Source: Serratia sp. AKBS12 (GTDB lineage: Bacteria > Pseudomonadota > Gammaproteobacteria > Enterobacterales > Enterobacteriaceae). From it: DNA of 64,000 nucleotides. The stretch's first letter is position 1. The number at the start of each line of letters is the position of its first letter. Of this stretch, positions 50,640-58,995 are shown one piece after another. The notes beneath the pieces are model-generated. The model made no database searches and had not been told where the DNA came from. It saw only the letters and a list, made by a program, of their open reading frames with translations. A program made the position numbers and the translations under genes. Where the stretch lies: positions 1 through 64,000 of the forward strand of contig NZ_JANUSB010000013.1 of NCBI RefSeq assembly GCF_024793895.1. Reading direction: 5' to 3'.

Positions 50640-50659
50640 TTTTATCGTTATTTTCTCCC

Positions 50660-50902
50660 TCAGTGCATAACAGGCGATGTGATATGACGGGCGCAGAGTT
50701 CATCCATCACGGCGAGCCCGAGAAAAGACAGCGACGGCGCGGCCTTGAGCGGTCCGGCTTCCATTAAATCTTCCAGCAGCGCACAGGCAATCTGGCGGCC
50801 TTTTTCCTCGCCGTGCTGACGCAGGTAGAAGCCCTCCAGCTCGGCGGCAATGGCGCTTTCCAGCGCGTCGAGGGTGAGGTGCGGGTAAGCACGGCCAGTC
50901 AT
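50660..50902 (-). CDS. Small P4-satellite protein upstream of alpha
   Basis: 80 residues ([20 protein letters not shown]...), acidic and helical. Genes of this size precede alpha in P4-like elements; I cannot name it firmly. It ends 20 bases before the alpha remnant and starts 14 bases from the divergent psu. An in-frame ATG at 50914 is possible. Confidence 0.6.
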   Translation of the reverse strand: MTGRAYPHLTLDALESAIAAELEGFYLRQHGEEKGRQIACALLEDLMEAGPLKAAPSLSFLGLAVMDELCARHITSPVMH

Positions 50903-50916
50903 CAGGAGAAACATAC

Positions 50917-51480
50917 GTGACCACACTGACGTTACAGAAAGCCTTTGAGGCCTGTCAGGCAAACAAATCCGCCTGGCTGCAACGCAGGGAAGAACTGACG
51001 CAGGCCGAACAGGCATACCGCGAACAGCTTGCCAGCAGAGGCCACAGCGGCCGGAGCCTGCAAACGCTGCGTGAGATTATCGACGTGAAAAAATGGGAAA
51101 TTAATCAGGCTGCCGGTCGCTACATCCGCTCGCATGAGGAGGTGCAGCGCATCAGCATCCGTAACCGTCTGAATGATTTTATGCAGGCGCATGGCGCGGA
51201 GCTGGCCGCCGCCCTTGCCCCGGAGCTGATGAATTATTCCGGGCAGCATTCCGCCGTTCAGCGCTGCGCCATGCAGCACTCAGTCGACTATCTTCGTGAG
51301 GCGTTACAGGTCTGGCTGACCGCTGGTGAAAAAATTAATTATTCGGTGCAGGATAATGACATTTTAACGGCCATCGGATTCAGGCCTGAAGCGGCCTCGC
51401 GCGATGATATGCGTGAAAAATTCACACCTGCACAGAACCTGAATTACACCCGCCGACGCGCAGAGCTGGCCGCGCAGTAG
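50917..51480 (+). CDS. psu: Polarity suppression protein Psu
   Basis: 187-residue P4 satellite protein that binds the Rho factor and blocks its termination; it also decorates the small satellite capsid. The sequence ([57 protein letters not shown]) is Psu over full length. GTG start at 50917 after GGAGAAACATAC. The usual upstream partners delta and sid are missing, so the left junction is a deletion. Confidence 0.92.
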   Translation: MTTLTLQKAFEACQANKSAWLQRREELTQAEQAYREQLASRGHSGRSLQTLREIIDVKKWEINQAAGRYIRSHEEVQRISIRNRLNDFMQAHGAELAAALAPELMNYSGQHSAVQRCAMQHSVDYLREALQVWLTAGEKINYSVQDNDILTAIGFRPEAASRDDMREKFTPAQNLNYTRRRAELAAQ

Positions 51481-51638
51481 TCCTTTCAAAAATTCCCGAA
51501 AATCCCTCTATTTTCCCGTAAAAAAGCCATGCATGCATAAGGTGCATGGTTTTGCATGCGTTTTGCCGACACTGGATCCCCCGACAGCGCCAGCACTGGC
51601 GCACCCTGAGGCCGTTCATGCACCTGCATTAAAAGCGA

Positions 51639-51687
51639 CCCCTTAAGCGGGCAGGCGTGGCGGGGAGAGCATTGCGCGCTTAAGGGG
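51639..51687. other. P2/P4-type cos packaging site
   Basis: GGCGTGGCGGGGAGAGCAT at 51654-51672 matches the 19-base cohesive end of P2-family phages (P2 GGCGAGGCGGGGAAAGCAC, from memory). It is centred between perfect 11-bp inverted arms, CCCCTTAAGCG at 51639-51649 and CGCTTAAGGGG at 51677-51687. This would let a P2-like helper terminase cut and package the element. It lies in the 314-base gap after psu. Confidence 0.85.
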
Positions 51688-51794
51688 GTAAAGCAAAAAA
51701 ATTTTGGGGTAGTAAATATGTGCAAGACGCTGGTTTCTGAAACTCGAGGTTGATATCTTACTTGTCAAAAGGATATGAGATAAGGAGTGTATAA

Positions 51795-54536
51795 ATGGCT
51801 AGACCGTTACCACTGAATAAAGATTTGATAGTTTGTGTACCTGGTAATTATTCTAATACCTTGAGAGGGAAGTTTTTCGAGAATTTTTGCGCTGATATTC
51901 TCCGCCGGCAATCGTATAGGATTGATGGTATGGAAGTCAGAAAGTCTGGTATGGAAATTGATATTCAGGCTACTCATACACCATCAAATGAAAAACTGTA
52001 TGTAGAATGTAAATTCATGCAGCAAAAAGTTGATTCATCCGTGGTTGATTTGGCATTTTCTCAAGCATTTAGGTTGAGAGTTAAAAAAATCGCACTTTTT
52101 TCAATTTCTGATTTGGGTAAAGATGCTCAGTCAACACTTGAGGATTTTAGACTTGATGATCGTATAGACTATTCTTTCTTCGATAAAAAAGAGATTCTTA
52201 CATCTATACTTGCAACAGGTAAGGTTGAAGATATTCCAACAGATGATATCCCGGCAAAATATACTAGTGCAACTCTTTTAGTTCATCCTGAAATAGAAAT
52301 GACTTGGCTTTTGCAAGAAGTTGAAAATGGTAGCCCTATAAGAGTGGTACCGTTTGCTGTAAACAAAAATAGTAAAATGCCAAATGTCAGTCGCATAAGT
52401 GAAATAATAAAGGAGCAAGGGCTTTTTGAGGGGTTGGAAGTAACAGGATTTTATATATTATCTGAACCGGAACAAGCTGTTTCGTCTTCAAAGTTATCTG
52501 AAAACTACGAGAGGGAAATAGTAAGTGAAATAATTCTTGCTGACGATTTTATGGATTATAAACCATGTCAGCCGAAAGATTTTGTTGGTCGAGAATATAT
52601 ACAGAAAGAAGTTTGGGATTATCTTGAGAATGTTAGAGGAAATAGTTCTCAAAGTAGAGTCCTGTCACTTATAGGCGGTTCAGGAAATGGAAAGTCATCT
52701 TTAATAGCAAGGCTATCCTCAAGATTTAAAAATCAAAAATGGAAAAATAAATTCTTCCTTACACCCGTCGATGTGCGTTCTGCTAGAGGCGGACGTTTTG
52801 TTGCAGAAGCTGTCGTTAAAGCTTTCACTAGTGCGATCAAAGAAGGTTTTATTGAATATGAAAAACCATTTCTGATTGAAAGTGTTACGGATATCATAGG
52901 TTCTGAGAGCGTTCAGGAATGTTTAAAATACCTTTCCGAACATGATAAGGTAATGACTATTTTCTTTGACCAGTTCGAAGAAGTTTTTATGAAAGAGGAA
53001 CTATTCGGATTATTTAAAGAATTTGAACGATTCGCACTCGATGTCTCTGCATTACAAAGCAATTTAGTTGTAGGGTTCTCATGGAGAACCGGTATTACTC
53101 TAGGGGATGAAAACCCAGCATACTCAATGTGGAATCGGCTAAAAGATTATAGAGTTGAAAAGAAACTAGAGCCTTTTGATTTAAAAGATTCATCTAAATT
53201 AATTAGCAGTTTCGAGCTAAATACAGGGTTTAAATTGAATAAACCTTTACGCACACGTCTTATTCAGCAAGCTCAAGGTTATCCATGGCTATTGAAGAAG
53301 CTTTGTATTCATGTATTCAAAAAACTAAAAGGAGGTATATCACAGGATCAAATGTTGGTTAGCCAACTACAGATCTCAAATTTATTTCATGAAGATTTAG
53401 ATAGACCTGAAAAACAAAATTCGTGTTTAAAGTTTGTGGCAAAAAACTCTCCGATTAGTCAATATGAAGTTACTAAAGAATTTGGGAGTGATACCGTTTT
53501 AGAGCTAATTTCAAATAGAATGATAATTAAAACAGGTGAAAAACTATCAGTCTATTGGGATGTTTTTCGAGATTATCTTAAAGGAAATGATCTTCCAGTT
53601 ATACCATGGTCATATATGCCATCAACATCACCGAAAATGGTTTTGTTAATTCTTGAAATTGTAAACTCGTTCAAAACTATTAGCTTGGATGAACTGCAAA
53701 CTAAACTCAATTATAGTCGGGGAACATTAATAAATGTATTAATGGATTTACAATATTTCGTTCTCATAGACAGGGATCTAAATGGGAATATAGTCTGCAA
53801 ACAGTCCATTACAAATGTCCCTGAGTTTCTTCGTGAGCATTTTAAGAGTCATAGTGTGTTGTTAGAATTGGCAGAGAATATTATTGATGCCGATTTAAGA
53901 AGAGTTCCTATCGATAGGTATGAATCTATAATTGCCCGCACCTATAAGAATAAAGACGGTGGTTATCCTAAGTCTTATAGTTCACGATTATTGGCTTGGT
54001 TACAATTTACGGGACTGATAGCGGTAATCGGGAATTTCGTGGTTATATATGATGGTGAGTTGTTTTCGCCGGCGTTTGGGGCAATTGACTTAGATAAAAG
54101 GGGAGCTCGTAATAGAAGGGGATCACTTTTCTTAGCTGCTACTTCGCCAGAAAAAACACTCGAAGTTGCCGAATATCTGCGTACCAATAAAAAAATGAGC
54201 CATTCATTTATTCAGGAGAATAAACATAGGAATGCAGTGCAGGATTTAATTTCTCTAGGGTTTTGTTCTCGACAAGATGATGGTGTAGTGATAAATAATA
54301 AAATAGAAATTATATTAGAAAGCATCAATCTTAAAAGGGCTTTAGCAAGGTTAGTCACTGAATCCCCAGCTATCAAAATATTAAATGCTTATGTAAATAA
54401 ATTCGGCGATGATGATAAGAAAATGATGGGGGCCGCATTTGCAAAAGAACTCGAGAGAACGTGGACACCTGCATCTACTACGAGATATATTTATGCATTA
54501 ATGCGATATCGGAATTTCGCATTGGAAACTTTATAA
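51795..54536 (+). CDS. PD-(D/E)XK nuclease-STAND NTPase, putative anti-phage protein
   Basis: 913 residues. The N-terminal restriction-endonuclease-like domain (about 20-135) has D56, then E71 and K73 in IDIQ...VECKF. A STAND/AAA NTPase follows: FVGRE (263), Walker A GGSGNGKSS (294-302), Walker B TIFFDQFEEVF (388-398), R in FSWRTG (428-433). The C-terminal half (about 480-913) has winged-helix-like repeats. Such proteins sense phage and then cut DNA. Very AT-rich, unlike psu, and placed between cos and the integrase, the P4 defence hotspot. AAGGAG precedes the ATG by 9 bases. Confidence 0.85.
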   Translation: MARPLPLNKDLIVCVPGNYSNTLRGKFFENFCADILRRQSYRIDGMEVRKSGMEIDIQATHTPSNEKLYVECKFMQQKVDSSVVDLAFSQAFRLRVKKIALFSISDLGKDAQSTLEDFRLDDRIDYSFFDKKEILTSILATGKVEDIPTDDIPAKYTSATLLVHPEIEMTWLLQEVENGSPIRVVPFAVNKNSKMPNVSRISEIIKEQGLFEGLEVTGFYILSEPEQAVSSSKLSENYEREIVSEIILADDFMDYKPCQPKDFVGREYIQKEVWDYLENVRGNSSQSRVLSLIGGSGNGKSSLIARLSSRFKNQKWKNKFFLTPVDVRSARGGRFVAEAVVKAFTSAIKEGFIEYEKPFLIESVTDIIGSESVQECLKYLSEHDKVMTIFFDQFEEVFMKEELFGLFKEFERFALDVSALQSNLVVGFSWRTGITLGDENPAYSMWNRLKDYRVEKKLEPFDLKDSSKLISSFELNTGFKLNKPLRTRLIQQAQGYPWLLKKLCIHVFKKLKGGISQDQMLVSQLQISNLFHEDLDRPEKQNSCLKFVAKNSPISQYEVTKEFGSDTVLELISNRMIIKTGEKLSVYWDVFRDYLKGNDLPVIPWSYMPSTSPKMVLLILEIVNSFKTISLDELQTKLNYSRGTLINVLMDLQYFVLIDRDLNGNIVCKQSITNVPEFLREHFKSHSVLLELAENIIDADLRRVPIDRYESIIARTYKNKDGGYPKSYSSRLLAWLQFTGLIAVIGNFVVIYDGELFSPAFGAIDLDKRGARNRRGSLFLAATSPEKTLEVAEYLRTNKKMSHSFIQENKHRNAVQDLISLGFCSRQDDGVVINNKIEIILESINLKRALARLVTESPAIKILNAYVNKFGDDDKKMMGAAFAKELERTWTPASTTRYIYALMRYRNFALETL

Positions 54537-54560
54537 TAGTTAGATCATAGGGCGAAAGCC

Positions 54561-55747
54561 CTATGATTTTACTTTCACACCCCACCATGACATCATTTCT
54601 CTGCGTTGTTCTAAATAAACAGAACGATTATAAGCCCGCCGTACTTCATTTTTATCTATATGCGCTAAAGCTGATTCTATAACATCTGAATTAAAACCAG
54701 CCTCGTTCAACGCTGTGCTAGCGATAGAACGAAGTCCATGAGCAACGAGTTTACCTCCATAACCAATACGTTTAAGTGCTGCATTAGAAGTCTGGCTATT
54801 CATAGCTTGCTTAGGATCATTCCTGCTCGGGAAAACATGTTCACGATGAGAACTAATAGGCTTCATTACTTCTAGAATATCTAACGCCTGAGGTGATAAC
54901 GGAACAATGTGTTCCCGCTTAGCTTTCATCCTTTCGGCTGGAATAGTCCAGAGCTTTGACTCAAGATCGATTTCGTCCCATCGAGCACCGGAAGCCTCAG
55001 AAGGACGCACCAGAGTCAGTAATTGCCATTCAATAAGGCAACGAGTAGGAACTGATAAGTTTGACATAACCAAAGAGCGCATGAGTTTTGGCAATTCTTC
55101 TGGTCGAAGCGTCGGCATGTTCTGCTTTTTCGGTTTCTCGAATGCCATCCCAACACCCGATGCTGGATTTGCATCGATCAGACCAGTGTTAACTTCGTAG
55201 ATCATGATTTCGTTAATACGTTGCACCAGGCGGCGAACCGTCTCTAATGCACCACGCGCTTTGATTGGCTCCAATGCTTCAACAATCGTTCTGGCCTTAA
55301 TCTCCTGAACAGATATCGCGCCTATTGCGGGGAACACGTCCTTATCTAAAGAGCGCCAAATATCTTTCGCATAGTCTTCAGTGACGCTTTTGCTCTTCAT
55401 TTTGAACCAGTTGGCGGCCACAGTTGAGAAAATGCTATCTAGCTCAATCTGACGCTGTTCTGATGCCTGCTCTTGTTGCTGTTGCGGATCCATACCTTGT
55501 GCGAGCGCGGTTAAGTGCTGATCGCGTATCTGACGAGCGGCTGCGAGAGTAAGAGCAGGGTATGAGCCGAGACTCAAATTGGTTCGGCTGCCACTGACCG
55601 GACGTTGATAGCGTAAGCGCCAGAGTTTTTTACCGGTGGTTTTGACGAGCAAGAACAGGCCGTCACCATCATGAAGAGTGAAGTCTTTTCCCGAGATTTG
55701 GCTTTAAGGATTTCGTTGTTAGTGAGGGGGCGTGTGATGCGCGCCAT
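54561..55747 (-). pseudogene. P4-like integrase, frameshifted near the N-terminus
   Basis: Starts at 55747 as MARITRPLTNNEILKAKSRE; the frame is then lost at about 55686-55689, where four T (A on the coding strand) replace the expected five. The rest (363 codons from an internal ATG at 55652) continues in another frame with the catalytic set: R in TLVRPSEASGARW, HGLRSIAS, H in ALAHIDKN, and Y in RRAYNRSVYLEQRRE. It may be inactive, corrected by slippage, or a sequence error. Transcribed away from the adjacent attachment repeat. Confidence 0.9.
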
Positions 55748-55764
55748 GTCTGGATCCCTTCCAT

Positions 55765-55819
55765 AATTGGTACACGTTTAATGGACCACAGTATAGCGTG
55801 TACCTAAACGTGTACCAAT
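55765..55819. promoter_or_regulatory. Integrase leader inverted repeat (probable arm sites)
   Basis: ATTGGTACACGTTTA at 55765-55779 is exactly complementary to TAAACGTGTACCAAT at 55805-55819. A related copy, TATACCTAAACGTGTATCAA, lies at 49997-50016 upstream of the other integrase fragment. Position between integrase start and attachment repeat suits integrase arm-binding sites or an operator. Confidence 0.65.
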
Positions 55820-55826
55820 TTTCTCT

Positions 55827-55944
55827 GGATTTAGCCGGATGTTCTCGGATAACGACAGACACAAAAAAGCCCGCAAACCATAGGAAAGCGGGCTTTTTCG
55901 TTATTGCCACCGGGTCTATCTGGTATCACTGGTGGCCTATTTGG
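55827..55944. repeat. Right 118-bp direct repeat (probable attR)
   Basis: Matches 47716-47833 over its whole length, including the terminator-like hairpin AAGCCCGC / GCGGGCTT and the identical block after it. It begins 80 bases from the integrase start, the normal layout for integrase and att. Confidence 0.8.
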
Positions 55945-56209
55945 GCTGGCGTCCCTGTAACTACAGTTTTAATATATTGATTTATATGTATATTTTATGT
56001 TTTTCTTCAATTGAGGGTTCAATTATGGAACCATTAAGCGAAATTGCTGAACGTTTGACGTCAAACTATGCCGAAAGATAATACATGCAACAGTTCAGCT
56101 ACCAACTGGAAGTTGAACTCAGATCATCCGTGTCAGCTTTTCTTCCTTTAACCAGCCGAATGCGTTAGCGTCATTGAAACAGTTTCTCATGGTCATTGAT
56201 GGAGAAGGT

Positions 56210-56539
56210 ATGAAGGATAGGATCGTCGAAATACTACAATACACCCTGAAAAAAGATTCTGGTGAGGAGTTTCATCAGATCATGCATGAAGTCAGTGTTC
56301 CACTTCATACCCGGAACGGTATCGATGTGGTTGCGTACGGAAACTCTCTGCACGATCCTGACAGCTACTACCTCATACGGGCTTTTGAAAGTGAAGAACA
56401 GATGGAAAGCATTCTTGATGATTTCTATGCGAGTGCGGGTTGGCGTAGTGGCCCACGAGAAGCAATCATCAGTCGAATTGAACTCAGTTTAAAATCAGTT
56501 CTATCACTACCACAAAGCGTTATTGATGGATTGAGATAA
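56210..56539 (+). CDS. Small ABM/NIPSNAP-like protein
   Basis: 109 residues with a ferredoxin-like dimeric alpha-beta pattern ending in SYYLIRAFESEEQMESILDD and WRSGPREAIISRIE, typical of NIPSNAP/antibiotic-biosynthesis-monooxygenase proteins. GGAGAAGG seven bases before the ATG at 56210 decides the start over one at 56174. Function unknown. The 265 bases to its left hold no gene. Confidence 0.65.
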   Translation: MKDRIVEILQYTLKKDSGEEFHQIMHEVSVPLHTRNGIDVVAYGNSLHDPDSYYLIRAFESEEQMESILDDFYASAGWRSGPREAIISRIELSLKSVLSLPQSVIDGLR

Positions 56540-56832
56540 AGTGAGCAAAGGGGGATGCGCTGTTCAAGGGGTATCCTCCGCAGTACAGAATTTAAACTGA
56601 ATTATCATAATTAATTGATAAATAGATACATTTCTAAAATCCTTTTTCCGCTTCTAAAAATAGCACTTTTTGCTAAAGCCCTCTAAGTCCCGTCTTGTAA
56701 CAGCATTCAATCTATTCCTTTGTGATTTGTACAAAAATCACTCACTTACGCAATAATTCCGAAAAAACAGGTGTTGATTGTCATAAGCGATATTCGAATA
56801 ATAACCTCATCAAAACAACGACGAGGAAATAT
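56540..56832. other. Gene-free AT-rich stretch
   Basis: About 290 bases between the ABM-like gene and the AlpA-like gene. No gene or clear structure seen; presumably contains the AlpA promoter. Confidence 0.5.
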
Positions 56833-57036
56833 ATGAACGAAAGAAAAAGATTTATCCGTTTACCTGAAGTATTAAATAGAACTGGCCTTTGTAAGGCTTG
56901 GATTTATCGCCTGATTAGTCGTAATGAATTTCCGGCCCAAGTAAAACTTGGTGAAAGAGCAATAGCATTCTTAGAGAGTGATATTGATAAGTGGATTGAT
57001 GAAAAGATTTCTTTATCACGTAATAAAGTAGCATAA
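56833..57036 (+). CDS. AlpA-family regulator
   Basis: 67-residue MerR-like helix-turn-helix protein (FIRLPEVLNRTGLCKAWIYR, FPAQVKLGERAIAFLESDID), typical of AlpA/Vis regulators in islands and satellites, which turn on excision or integrase genes. GAGGAAA precedes the ATG at 56833. It begins the cluster of short genes of the right-hand element. Confidence 0.85.
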   Translation: MNERKRFIRLPEVLNRTGLCKAWIYRLISRNEFPAQVKLGERAIAFLESDIDKWIDEKISLSRNKVA

Positions 57037-57217
57037 AAAGCAAAATCACAATGGTTTCGATACAGCCAGTTAGTCTATTAACCAAAAAATATAAAGTAGG
57101 AGGTCATATGTAAACACAATCGAACTTAGCATCAGCATAAAACAAAAAATATAATCTGCTCTCAAATAATGCATGAAAGTGTAGGGGGCTATACATTCAA
57201 AAATAAGGAGTAACCAT

Positions 57218-57532
57218 ATGAATACTGAAGAACTGAATAACATTAAGAACTCATCGACTAAAGCTTTTACTGCTATGGCAAAGAATCTTTATATCACAGG
57301 AATACGCATATATAAAGAACAAGAAGAGCATGAGTTATTAGCATCCATTATGTTGGATAGCAACAGAACGGAATCATATATTTCGCATGTTAAAGAATAT
57401 CTGGCAAAACGCTTCGATGAACATATGGAAGAAGCTGGTAAAAGAGAAAGACTTATCTATGTTGATATGGATAAAGTTATGTTTGAAATGAGATATGTGC
57501 ATACTAAAGCATTACTTTTTAGTATGAGTTAA
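57218..57532 (+). CDS. Hypothetical protein of small-gene cluster
   Basis: 104 residues, mostly helical and charged (ELNNIKNSSTKAFTAMAKNL, YLAKRFDEHMEEAGKRERL). No family recognised. AAGGAG precedes the ATG. First of five short genes in one direction, with short hairpins in three of the spacers. Confidence 0.65.
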   Translation: MNTEELNNIKNSSTKAFTAMAKNLYITGIRIYKEQEEHELLASIMLDSNRTESYISHVKEYLAKRFDEHMEEAGKRERLIYVDMDKVMFEMRYVHTKALLFSMS

Positions 57533-57610
57533 TAATAGCATACTCGGCCCTGAAAGGGGCTAATAAAAACACAATGAATTAAATAAGCATTTAACTATGA
57601 GGGTATAAAT

Positions 57611-57907
57611 ATGTCTAAAGAAAGTATTGCTAGTAATAAATCAACTGAACTGTTCTATGATCTTGCCTGCAGGTCGTTTACCGCAAGCTGGAATATGTTC
57701 ATGGAAGTCAATGGTGATGGGGATGCCAATGATTATCTGGATGATCAAGAGTTTATGAGCCCATTTATTATTTATGTTATTGACCATATTCAGAACAACT
57801 TTGAAAGATTCACTGTCCAAGAAGGAAATAGTGGTGATATTAATCAAGTTGACTTTGAACTAGTCGCTGCCATGTTAGTTGAGTATTCAGAATGTTTTAG
57901 AAAATAA
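57611..57907 (+). CDS. Hypothetical protein of small-gene cluster
   Basis: 98 residues, acidic, helical (STELFYDLACRSFTASWNMF; DYLDDQEFMSPFIIYVIDHI). No family recognised. Its leader (57533-57610) has a hairpin GGCCC/GGGGC at 57546-57560 and a G-rich ribosome-binding site GAGGG. Confidence 0.62.
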   Translation: MSKESIASNKSTELFYDLACRSFTASWNMFMEVNGDGDANDYLDDQEFMSPFIIYVIDHIQNNFERFTVQEGNSGDINQVDFELVAAMLVEYSECFRK

Positions 57908-57961
57908 GAACCAATCTTGCCCCACAACGGGCCAAACCAAAACATAAAAAGGGAAATATAA

Positions 57962-58198
57962 ATGGCAAATACAATATCTGTCGCAGTAAATATGTTTTGT
58001 GAAGAAACTCCAAAAGTAATGAATGCTATTCAAGAGCGTTATGAAATATTTGTTGCCATTACGGGATATTCAGTAGAAGAAATCATGGATGACAGCAACT
58101 TGCTTGAAGAGTTAAATCGATTTATTAATAACGAACTAGTTAATGATTTAGGGTTGGAATATGGTTCCGTTATCATAAATATCGGTTATAACAACTGA
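57962..58198 (+). CDS. Hypothetical protein of small-gene cluster
   Basis: 78 residues, acidic (MFCEETPKVMNAIQERYEIF; ELNRFINNELVNDLGLEYGS). No family recognised. The 54-base leader has a hairpin GCCC/GGGC at 57919-57932 and AAGGG before the start. Confidence 0.62.
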   Translation: MANTISVAVNMFCEETPKVMNAIQERYEIFVAITGYSVEEIMDDSNLLEELNRFINNELVNDLGLEYGSVIINIGYNN

Positions 58199-58237
58199 TT
58201 ATTTTTACTAACTATTAACATGAAAAAAGGATTAAAG

Positions 58238-58588
58238 ATGAAAGAGATTATATTTAATAAAAGAGAAAAAGAAAAAAACGAACTTATTGCTAACATCTTA
58301 CAAGGATACTGTGATGAGATCTATGCTATTTATGAAAAACATCCTGAAACAGCAATCGATATCTTGAATGGTGGGTTTCTCTCTGGCGTCATATATGATA
58401 TTTTGATAACTCGTGAGATGAAGAAATACTCTATCAAAAATGATATATCTGATATCGATAGAAGAGATTTAAAAGCCACAATATTATATTGGCATCAAGA
58501 ACACATTATTGAACTTGTTATGAGAAATCTAAAGCAAGATAAAAATCAAGATCCTATTTATTGGAAGTTAAAGTTCACAGTGATTTGA
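58238..58588 (+). CDS. Hypothetical protein of small-gene cluster
   Basis: 116 residues, charged helical (KEKNELIANILQGYCDEIYA; DRRDLKATILYWHQEHIIEL). No family recognised. The ATG at 58238 follows AAAGGATTAAAG, preferred over 58220. Confidence 0.62.
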   Translation: MKEIIFNKREKEKNELIANILQGYCDEIYAIYEKHPETAIDILNGGFLSGVIYDILITREMKKYSIKNDISDIDRRDLKATILYWHQEHIIELVMRNLKQDKNQDPIYWKLKFTVI

Positions 58589-58657
58589 TATTAAAGTATG
58601 ATGAACATTCCCTCGTGCAGAGGGAAATAATCCTGTAAAGAATCGGAGATAACCAAT

Positions 58658-58900
58658 ATGATTGATGAATTCCATGTTATGTATATGTACAAAAAAATCC
58701 AAGTTGAAGCGGCTACTACCGACATCAAAACACTGGAACAGTTTTTGAAGAAGTTCCGCCAAGTTGTCGCGGAGCGCCGGGAAGAATACTATCGGGAGAT
58801 TGGTGAGAAAAAAGCACGTAAGTTGAGAATGAAAAAAGCACAAAGATTACTTGAGAAAATGACATGTGATCGTGTTTCACCAGAGGATCTCAAGGAATGA
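58658..58900 (+). CDS. H-NST-like truncated H-NS homologue
   Basis: 80 residues. From about residue 25 it follows the H-NS oligomerisation domain: TLEQFLKKFRQVVAERREEY lines up with H-NS [20 protein letters not shown], then RKL...LLEKMTCDRVSPEDL with [20 protein letters not shown]. It stops where H-NS would enter its linker and DNA-binding domain (no TWTGQGRTP). This is the plan of H-NST proteins of pathogenicity islands, which poison H-NS filaments. GGAGATAACC precedes the ATG. Leader has a perfect 7-bp hairpin at 58608-58626. Confidence 0.75.
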   Translation: MIDEFHVMYMYKKIQVEAATTDIKTLEQFLKKFRQVVAERREEYYREIGEKKARKLRMKKAQRLLEKMTCDRVSPEDLKE

Positions 58901-58934
58901 CTATTTGAGTTTATTAGAACATAAACATAGAAGC

Positions 58935-58953
58935 GATAATCATTATCATTTAC
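58935..58953 (+). promoter_or_regulatory. Probable Fur box upstream of DUF6404-like copy 2
   Basis: GATAATCATTATCATTTAC at 58935-58953. The first 13 bases equal the last 13 of the Fur consensus GATAATGATAATCATTATC and hold a perfect GATAAT-C-ATTATC inverted core. It sits 43-61 bases before the start codon, within promoter range. Confidence 0.7.
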
Positions 58954-58995
58954 AATGATTTTTATCGATAGTTAGGTGAATCTGGAGGAAACTGT

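Noticed and set aside
56025-56081. 18-codon frame MEPLSEIAERLTSNYAER
   Set aside because: No ribosome-binding site and too short to judge; could be the end of a lost gene.
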